Of a stretch of DNA of 64,000 bases, positions 58,920-64,000 are shown piece by piece. A program made the position numbers and the translations under genes. Below the pieces are notes generated by a model, which saw only the letters and a program-made list of their open reading frames with translations, was not told where the DNA came from and ran no database searches. Each line of letters begins with the position of its first letter. Within the stretch, counting starts at the first letter, position 1. Source of the DNA: an uncultured bacterium (lineage in GTDB: Bacteria; Bacillota; Clostridia; Oscillospirales; Ruminococcaceae); NCBI GenBank assembly GCA_934875375.1, contig CAKXHL010000005.1, positions 62,001 through 126,000 on the forward strand. Direction: 5' to 3'.

Positions 58920-60029
58920 CTATGGATACGTTATCAGTTTGCCCTTTATCTTTGCATACTCTGCTAAATTGCTTAGAGCTTTCGCAAAACCGACCATATC
59001 TGATTCTTTTAATGTACAAATAACGGATTCACATTCATTGATCCATTTCTTTGTCTGCTTTATTTGCTCATCTGAAATATAATGAAAGGCAGGTACAGAA
59101 ATTACTTCTGCCGCCAATGATTTAGCCGAAGCAAAGTCTATATCGTTTTCCCACAGGATTCCAGTTGCAAACGCTTTTCTTTCACGCTGCAATCTGCGAA
59201 ATATGCTGGTTCCGGTGCCATTTCCTGCAATGACAAAAATCTCAGGTTTCTCCTGCACCGATGGCAGTTCCAAATCGCCGGTCAGTTCATCATAAGAGCC
59301 GGTTGTCATCTGATAAAGCTGAGGAATATATCCTTGGGTAAAGATTTCTTCGGGCGTCCCAAACCGGTCGATTCGATCCCCCTGTACGCAAGCAATCTTG
59401 TCCGAGATACGCCCGGCAAGGTCAAGTTCATGCAGCGACATAAGCACTGTCAGATTCCGCTTTCTGGACATCTCCTGCAAAACAGATAAGAACTCCAGTT
59501 TGTAACGGATATCCAGGAAAGAAGTCGGTTCATCCAAAACGATCACATCAGGCTGCTGGCATAGTGCTCTTGCCAGCATAACCCGCTGCTTTTGCCCGTC
59601 ACTGATTTTATTGAAATCTCGGTTGGCCAGCTCCGTTATGCGCACCAGCTCCATGGATTCACGCACGATCTTCCAATCTTCTTGGGATAGAATGCCGAAT
59701 TTCCCCGTATAAGGATATCGGCCAGTTGCCACAACATCTTCGCAATTCATCATCTCAGGATTTACCCGTTCGGTCAATACAACGGACAGCCTTTGCGCCA
59801 TTTCTTTGCCCGGCATTTTCTCCGCCTGTTGTCCATCTAACCATACAACGCCACACACGGGTGGCAACTGCTGGATAATACTGCGCAAAATAGTTGTTTT
59901 TCCTGCACCGTTTGGTCCTATCAATGTAACAATTTCGCCTTTATTTATTTCAAGCTGAATATTGCGGATGAGCGGTATACCATTATAACCAACAGTTAAA
60001 TCTTTTGTATATAGATAGCCATGATTCAT
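58920..60029 (-). CDS. FecE/BtuD-type ABC ATPase with C-terminal extension
   Basis: This 369-residue ATPase of an iron-siderophore/haem/cobalamin importer has Walker A GPNGAGKTT near residue 38, signature ISDGQKQRVML, Walker B VIVLDEPTSFLD and switch His SLHELDL. After residue ~255 an extra ~110-residue domain follows (EIFVIAGNGTGTSIFRRLQR, then ISVPAFHYI), absent from standard FecE. Its function is unknown. It lies 6 bases after the permease gene and is last in the operon. Confidence 0.9.
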   Translation of the reverse strand: MNHGYLYTKDLTVGYNGIPLIRNIQLEINKGEIVTLIGPNGAGKTTILRSIIQQLPPVCGVVWLDGQQAEKMPGKEMAQRLSVVLTERVNPEMMNCEDVVATGRYPYTGKFGILSQEDWKIVRESMELVRITELANRDFNKISDGQKQRVMLARALCQQPDVIVLDEPTSFLDIRYKLEFLSVLQEMSRKRNLTVLMSLHELDLAGRISDKIACVQGDRIDRFGTPEEIFTQGYIPQLYQMTTGSYDELTGDLELPSVQEKPEIFVIAGNGTGTSIFRRLQRERKAFATGILWENDIDFASAKSLAAEVISVPAFHYISDEQIKQTKKWINECESVICTLKESDMVGFAKALSNLAEYAKIKGKLITYP

Positions 60030-60035
60030 TCCCGA

Positions 60036-61049
60036 TTACCCCATCTTTTCTCTTTTCCGGCGTAGCATAATGTAGATAACCACCGGAGCGCCCAAAATTG
60101 CAGTTACCGTGCTGATCGACAACTCGGTGGGAGTAAATACTGTTCTTGCCAGCAAATCGCAGAACAGGCAGAATGACGCACCTCCTAAGAAGCAAGCTGG
60201 AATCATTAAAATCGGCTGTGTTGTACCAAACAAGCCTTTGACAAGGTGAGGAACGGCGATTCCGACGAAGGATACCGGTCCGGCAAATGCAGTTACACAG
60301 GCCGAAAGGATACTGGACAGGATCACCAGCACAATACGGAAACGTGATACATTAAGCCCCATATTCTGCGCATAGGCTTCACCCATCTGATAGGCGCTAA
60401 TTGGTTTGGATAACAGAAACACAAAAAACATCGTAATAAGCACTACGATTGCCATAACTTTTACATTGTCCCAGTTAATCCCCGAAAAGCTGCCCAGAGA
60501 CCAATTGTGCAGATTTACAATATCCGCATCATCCGCAAATGTAACAACAAAGTCAGTCACAGCAGAACAGATATAGCCGATCATGACGCCGCTGACAATG
60601 AGCATTGCCATCTGATTGATGACTTTGGACATTAGAATAACAAACCCCATGCATAACATGGAACCGGCAAAGGCCGCAAGAATCATCAGCCATGAACCGA
60701 GCTGTACTGAAAATTGCAGGGACGCTACCATCACCAATGCGACAATCAGCTTTGCACCAGATGAAACGCCCAGCGTAAACGGGGTTGCGATTGGATTGTG
60801 GAAAAAGGTTTGCAGCAGATATCCGGATAATGCGAGGGCACCTCCCAAAATCACCGCTGCAAATGCTCTTGGCGCTCGGACCTGCGTAACAATTTCTGTG
60901 TAGGTTTCATCCGTTCCGATTCCTTGAAGGATTTTAGGAATCTCAGAAAATGGAATATTAACGCTTCCGATACATAGGCTCATGACCAGAAACAAAAGCA
61001 GAAGCACAAATAAAACAACAAATGCAGCAAAATATCGTTTTTTCTTCAT
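60036..61049 (-). CDS. FecCD/BtuC-type permease
   Basis: This 337-residue permease has about ten membrane helices with the family blocks RAPRAFAAVILGGALALSGYLLQTFFHNPIATPFTLGVSSGA, GVMIGYICSAVTDFV, AFAGPVSFVGIAVPHLVKGLFG and the C-terminal PTELSISTVTAILGAPVVIYIMLRR. It forms the homodimeric channel for siderophore, haem or corrinoid import with the ATPase and binding protein next to it. It sits 9 bases after the binding-protein gene. Confidence 0.95.
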   Translation of the reverse strand: MKKKRYFAAFVVLFVLLLLFLVMSLCIGSVNIPFSEIPKILQGIGTDETYTEIVTQVRAPRAFAAVILGGALALSGYLLQTFFHNPIATPFTLGVSSGAKLIVALVMVASLQFSVQLGSWLMILAAFAGSMLCMGFVILMSKVINQMAMLIVSGVMIGYICSAVTDFVVTFADDADIVNLHNWSLGSFSGINWDNVKVMAIVVLITMFFVFLLSKPISAYQMGEAYAQNMGLNVSRFRIVLVILSSILSACVTAFAGPVSFVGIAVPHLVKGLFGTTQPILMIPACFLGGASFCLFCDLLARTVFTPTELSISTVTAILGAPVVIYIMLRRKREKMG

Positions 61050-61058
61050 CTGTTTGTA

Positions 61059-62204
61059 TCACTCCAACTTGTAAATATAGGTAAGGCTCTGATCATCTCC
61101 TTGCAGCATGTTATGGATATCTGCGATGATGGTGCCAAGTTCCATAGTGGACTGGTAAATGTTCTGGGTTGTACAATAAACATTTCCATTCTGCACAGCC
61201 TTGAAGTTCTCTAAAAGCTGACTTTTCGTTAATAATTCATCCCGAGATTTGAGTTCCCCGCCTACTGTGCTGTTATAGATGATATAATCGGCATCCTTTG
61301 CCTGTGCATAAAAAGCTTCCATCTCCATGCTCATGGTGGAAGATTTACTTTCATCATCGGGATCTTGTTCCAAAATATAGGTTCCACCAGCCATTTCAAT
61401 CATTTTCGCCAGATAATCGGACGGTCTGCGTACGTTAGCCTTGCCATTGGTTGTGATATAAAAAAATGCAACTGTTTTTCCGGTAGGCTGTGCTCCGCTG
61501 ACAGACTCAAACGCCTGTTTTTCTGCATTGAACGCTGACTCAGCAGCTTCCTGCTGTCCGGTCAGCAATCCATAGAGTTTTACCCATTCTGTTCTGCCGA
61601 GAGGGTGAGACTCATAACTGGAATAATCCACCAAAACCGGGATTCCAAACTTCTCCAGCTGTTCCTTCACTTCGGGCGTATGAAAAATCATAGTGTTCTC
61701 AATCGCCAAGCTGCAATTCTCATCAATGAGGTGCTCATAATCCGGAGCGGAATATTTGCCAGCATATAGAATATTTCCAGATTCCATTGCCGCACGCACT
61801 GGTTCAATATACCAGCCATCGCTTTTCAGCGCACTGAAACGGATCGTATCCAACGCATCCATCGAAACAAACATATCCATCACAGCCGAGGCAACTAAAT
61901 AAATGTTTTGGATCGGTTGGTGCAGCTGCACAATGTTTTCATCCAAACCGGATGGCTCTGGTTTTCCCTCTGGGATTACCAGATACTGCGTACCATTGGA
62001 GATGGTAATAAGCGCATATCCATCATTGTAATAGTCCACTGCAAATTCCTCAGCATAATCGAGAGGCATACTGTGATCGAAGGTTAAATCCGGACTGATA
62101 TCAGTATTACGTGTTTCCAGCAAATCAGCTTCAGAAGGTGAACCACAGGAGGATACAGTAAATATGAGGATAAAACACAATAAAACTACTGCCATTTTTT
62201 TCAT
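61059..62204 (-). CDS. ABC transporter substrate-binding lipoprotein (BtuF/FepB fold)
   Basis: This 381-residue lipoprotein (lipobox VSSC) has the two-lobe TroA-like fold, with YNDGYALITISNGTQYLVIPEG, VDYSSYESHPLGRTEWVKLYGLL at the interdomain helix and VRRPSDYLAKMIEMAGGTYI. The SYESHPLGR Ser/Glu residues are those that usually dock on permease arginines. The ligand is not readable from sequence; haem, corrinoid and siderophore are all possible. ATG 62204 follows GGAGGAGC; the frame is open 11 codons further up inside the previous gene. Confidence 0.9.
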   Translation of the reverse strand: MKKMAVVLLCFILIFTVSSCGSPSEADLLETRNTDISPDLTFDHSMPLDYAEEFAVDYYNDGYALITISNGTQYLVIPEGKPEPSGLDENIVQLHQPIQNIYLVASAVMDMFVSMDALDTIRFSALKSDGWYIEPVRAAMESGNILYAGKYSAPDYEHLIDENCSLAIENTMIFHTPEVKEQLEKFGIPVLVDYSSYESHPLGRTEWVKLYGLLTGQQEAAESAFNAEKQAFESVSGAQPTGKTVAFFYITTNGKANVRRPSDYLAKMIEMAGGTYILEQDPDDESKSSTMSMEMEAFYAQAKDADYIIYNSTVGGELKSRDELLTKSQLLENFKAVQNGNVYCTTQNIYQSTMELGTIIADIHNMLQGDDQSLTYIYKLE

Positions 62205-62205
62205 T

Positions 62206-62751
62206 TTATTTGCTCCTCCGTTTCTTATGAATCCCAAAAAAGGAGATAATTACGACTATGGCAATTACAATTACCGTTCCTGCAACCATAGCCATCATTT
62301 CAAAAGATGTGTCTTGTTTTATGGTGTCTTGGAGGAAGGTTAATGTATATTCGATTTCATGTGGTGTGCTCATTGCTGTGGTATTCGCAACGACCGCTAT
62401 TGGCATATCAAAATCTATAATCGGAAGTTCAAAAGTGGAATTTCCAGCCTTCTGGAGTGGTTTAAAAGTTTTATTTTCTACCTTCATGTAGTCATAGTTC
62501 GGGCTGCTCCATTCAATCTGAACATAACCCTTTCCAGCCCGTACAGTCATAATTGCCGGAGATGTAATAGTCGCCCGTCCGCTTCCACCCTCCAGTATGA
62601 CTTCTATGGAATATTCACCATCCTCCAGATCAACCGTTGCTGCTTCCGCAGATGCTGAGGCAGGAAATACCATAATGGATGTGATACACATCACCATCAA
62701 TAGCCCAAGACAAAATTTTTTCACCAGATAGGGAAATATGCTTCTCCTCAT
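62206..62751 (-). CDS. Exported NEAT-like domain protein with C-terminal membrane anchor
   Basis: This 181-residue protein has a signal peptide (~1-36, ending SASA), one beta-sandwich domain (~40-150) and a C-terminal membrane helix (MMAMVAGTVIVIAIVVIISFF) followed by KKRRSK. The domain shows DGEYSIEVILEGGSGRATI, WSSPNYDYMKV and AMSTPHEIEYTLTF, an arrangement like NEAT/Shp haem-binding domains. The haem role is inferred and the similarity distant. ATG 62751 follows GGAGAGGAGG. The stop is 1 base from the binding-protein start. Confidence 0.7.
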   Translation of the reverse strand: MRRSIFPYLVKKFCLGLLMVMCITSIMVFPASASAEAATVDLEDGEYSIEVILEGGSGRATITSPAIMTVRAGKGYVQIEWSSPNYDYMKVENKTFKPLQKAGNSTFELPIIDFDMPIAVVANTTAMSTPHEIEYTLTFLQDTIKQDTSFEMMAMVAGTVIVIAIVVIISFFGIHKKRRSK

Positions 62752-62777
62752 ATTCGTCCTCCTCTCCAGATACAAAT

Positions 62778-62805
62778 CTGTCCCTGCCGTTAAGAGCAGG
62801 GACAG
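62778..62805 (-). promoter_or_regulatory. Intercistronic hairpin
   Basis: CTGTCCCTG / CAGGGACAG, 9 perfect bp with a 10-base loop, between the lipoprotein and NEAT-like genes and lacking a strong T-run. It may be a partial terminator or mRNA-processing site. Confidence 0.6.
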
Positions 62806-62813
62806 AGCATGGT

Positions 62814-63317
62814 TTATTCAAGTTTTTCTGGGTTCGATACAATTACCTCATGATCGTACCACTTTCCCTTTGTACCGATTAGCGCAAGGTTAAACGGCTC
62901 GTCCAGAACCGGAACTGGAACATCAAAACCGTTGACCTCTTCGCTTATTCCATCCTCATAAGTTACGGTATCCACAGTAGGCTGCAAAAGTTCTGCCCCA
63001 TCTTTCTGGGCATCCTCTGCGGTGCCTGGGAAAAGATTGACAATATTCTGAGAGGTAAGCGAAATGTGAATGGTCATTTTACCGTCCTGAACCGTCAGCT
63101 TTCCTTTACCATCGCATGTCTCGTTGACACGGAACATGCTGCTGTCCGTTTCAAAATCAGCAGAATAGACGCCATCTTCCAGAGTTGTTTGTTGTTCCTG
63201 CGAAACAGCTGGAGGGCTGGAGCCGTCCTGAGCAGATGTATCCGTCTGATTGCTGCATCCAACGGCGAAAACAGCGACCAAAGCAGCCATACACAGGAGT
63301 ATCGTTCTTTTTTTCAT
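62814..63317 (-). CDS. Lipoprotein of the tetrapyrrole/metal uptake cluster
   Basis: This 167-residue lipoprotein (lipobox FAVGC) has a Ser/Gln-rich linker and a ~120-residue beta-rich domain: TLEDGVYSADFETDSSMFRVNETCDGKGKL, TIHISLTSQNIVNLFPG, then a conserved end with LALIGTKGKWYDHEVIVSNP. The DG-Y-x-A start resembles that of the next gene's NEAT-like domain, so it may be a second ligand-capture module. I know no experimental function. It lies 15 bases downstream of the cbiK-like gene. Confidence 0.75.
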   Translation of the reverse strand: MKKRTILLCMAALVAVFAVGCSNQTDTSAQDGSSPPAVSQEQQTTLEDGVYSADFETDSSMFRVNETCDGKGKLTVQDGKMTIHISLTSQNIVNLFPGTAEDAQKDGAELLQPTVDTVTYEDGISEEVNGFDVPVPVLDEPFNLALIGTKGKWYDHEVIVSNPEKLE

Positions 63318-63332
63318 GCTCGATCTGTTCCT

Positions 63333-64000
63333 TTATTGATTGATTACAGCACCAGTATGTGCAACATATAGCTCCTGAATGGCTGGAATCTGACCGAGGC
63401 CTGCAATCTGAGTATCAACGCTCTCAAAAGCGCCGGATGCGTTGAACATACTCTTCCAGGAATCAGCATCATCGCCTGCCATATCATTGTTTGCATGGTC
63501 ACCTGCAACGACCATCAGAGGACGAAGGATGACTTTCTTATAACCAGCTTCTTTGATGCTTTCAATAACAGCTTCGCAGGCGGTTTCTTCCGGTTCACCC
63601 TCAACGGTACCGATGAATACATTGTTGTATCCCAGAGCCTCCATCTGAGCCTGCATCTGGCTGTAAGATACCTTTGCTGTGTGGGAAGTACCGTGACCCA
63701 TAAATACGAATGCAACGCCGTCTGCCTTTGCTTCATCCAGAGTCTGGTATCCAGCTGTCTTAACCGCTTCTGCGGTAACAGCCTCTGCAACAGCTTTTTT
63801 ATCTTCATTGATGACAGTTGCATCGGTACCGACATCGCCCAGAAGAGGAGCAGCGATCTGAACCGATTCAAATTTATCCTGATAAGCTCCTACGGTTTCT
63901 GCCAGCTCATCATACTCAGCACCATACATCAGATGGGTAGGCTGAATCACCAGATTCTTAACACCATTTTCTACCGCACGGTCAAGCGCCTGCTGGACGT
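63333..64000 (-). CDS. cbiK: CbiK-type sirohydrochlorin cobaltochelatase, 5' end beyond window
   Basis: The right edge cuts the gene, and the frame is open to 63998. The visible ~221 residues are the class-II chelatase fold, with VIQPTHLMYGAEYDEL, FVFMGHGTSHTAKVSYSQMQ (metal/catalytic His) and RPLMVVAGDHANNDMAGDDADSW (second His and acidic residues). CbiK inserts Co2+ into sirohydrochlorin, and periplasmic relatives also bind haem and handle Fe. Since every neighbour is an exported-ligand protein, this copy may be exported, but the N-terminus that would show it is not in view. Confidence 0.9.
   Translation of the reverse strand, partial: VQQALDRAVENGVKNLVIQPTHLMYGAEYDELAETVGAYQDKFESVQIAAPLLGDVGTDATVINEDKKAVAEAVTAEAVKTAGYQTLDEAKADGVAFVFMGHGTSHTAKVSYSQMQAQMEALGYNNVFIGTVEGEPEETACEAVIESIKEAGYKKVILRPLMVVAGDHANNDMAGDDADSWKSMFNASGAFESVDTQIAGLGQIPAIQELYVAHTGAVINQ

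Noticed and set aside
1..64000. CRISPR arrays, tRNA or rRNA genes, prophage modules
   Set aside because: No regularly spaced repeats, tRNA-like cloverleaf with CCA-adjacent acceptor, rRNA motifs or phage structural genes were seen by eye. Only recombinase remnants occur.

Overview
The window reads as chromosome of an anaerobic, endospore-forming member of the Clostridia, most likely Oscillospirales/Ruminococcaceae-like. Signs of this are sporulation genes (YlbJ, SpoIVB, YunB), glycyl-radical pyruvate formate-lyase, two ferredoxin-dependent 2-oxoacid oxidoreductases, a split Na+-translocating decarboxylase, a DUF5685-DnaJ pair, and TTGACA-17-TATAAT promoters with GGAGG ribosome sites. The organism is inferred from gene families only. 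No tRNA, rRNA or CRISPR array was seen.

Layout. 1-3.8 kb: end of ylbJ, a small Cys protein and a large cell-wall amidase. 3.9-10.5 kb: an ABC-F ATPase, then uvrB-uvrA behind a promoter with a LexA-type box. 10.5-12.4 kb: a HAD phosphatase, a 52-residue protein, and folT under a tetrahydrofolate riboswitch. 12.4-17.3 kb: mntP-iorA-iorB-paaK-ACT, an arylpyruvate oxidation operon. 17.4-19.5 kb: DUF5685, J-domain protein, membrane protein. 19.6-22.8 kb: pflB-pflA under a ZTP ('pfl motif') riboswitch. 22.9-25.2 kb: ApbE flavin transferase, a small membrane protein and a divergent lipoprotein with a possible flavinylation site. 25.4-29 kb: oadG, biotin carrier, oadB, oadA. 29.2-34.7 kb: secDF, purB, spoIVB. 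34.7-38.5 kb: a structured leader RNA, then a MinD-like ATPase and a four-subunit 2-oxoacid:ferredoxin oxidoreductase. 38.6-41.3 kb: ECF sigma factor, anti-sigma factor and two membrane proteins. 41.4-42.3 kb: TPP riboswitch and thiT. 42.3-47.8 kb: thioesterase, ClpC-like ATPase, a tiny Cys-rich protein, malic enzyme and companions. 47.9-53.4 kb: ligA-gatCAB. 53.6-56.9 kb: yunB, then a VanW/DltA-like/carrier unit.

From about 57.0 kb the window becomes accessory. A decayed large serine recombinase is interrupted by an inverted piece of a second one. It is followed by an operon for a BtuCDF/FecBCD-type importer, two exported proteins (one NEAT-like) and a CbiK-type chelatase that runs off the right edge. 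I read this as a haem or other metal-tetrapyrrole acquisition locus.

Four leader RNAs stand out. Three match known ligand classes: THF before folT, ZTP before pflB, TPP before thiT. One is a three-helix leader with ribosome-site sequestration (34980-35098) that I cannot assign to any class. Other leads are the exported CbiK/NEAT-like importer cluster, the ApbE-lipoprotein pair, the VanW-DltA-carrier unit, a triple TTGTATCA motif and a tiny Cys-rich protein behind a sigma-K-like promoter.
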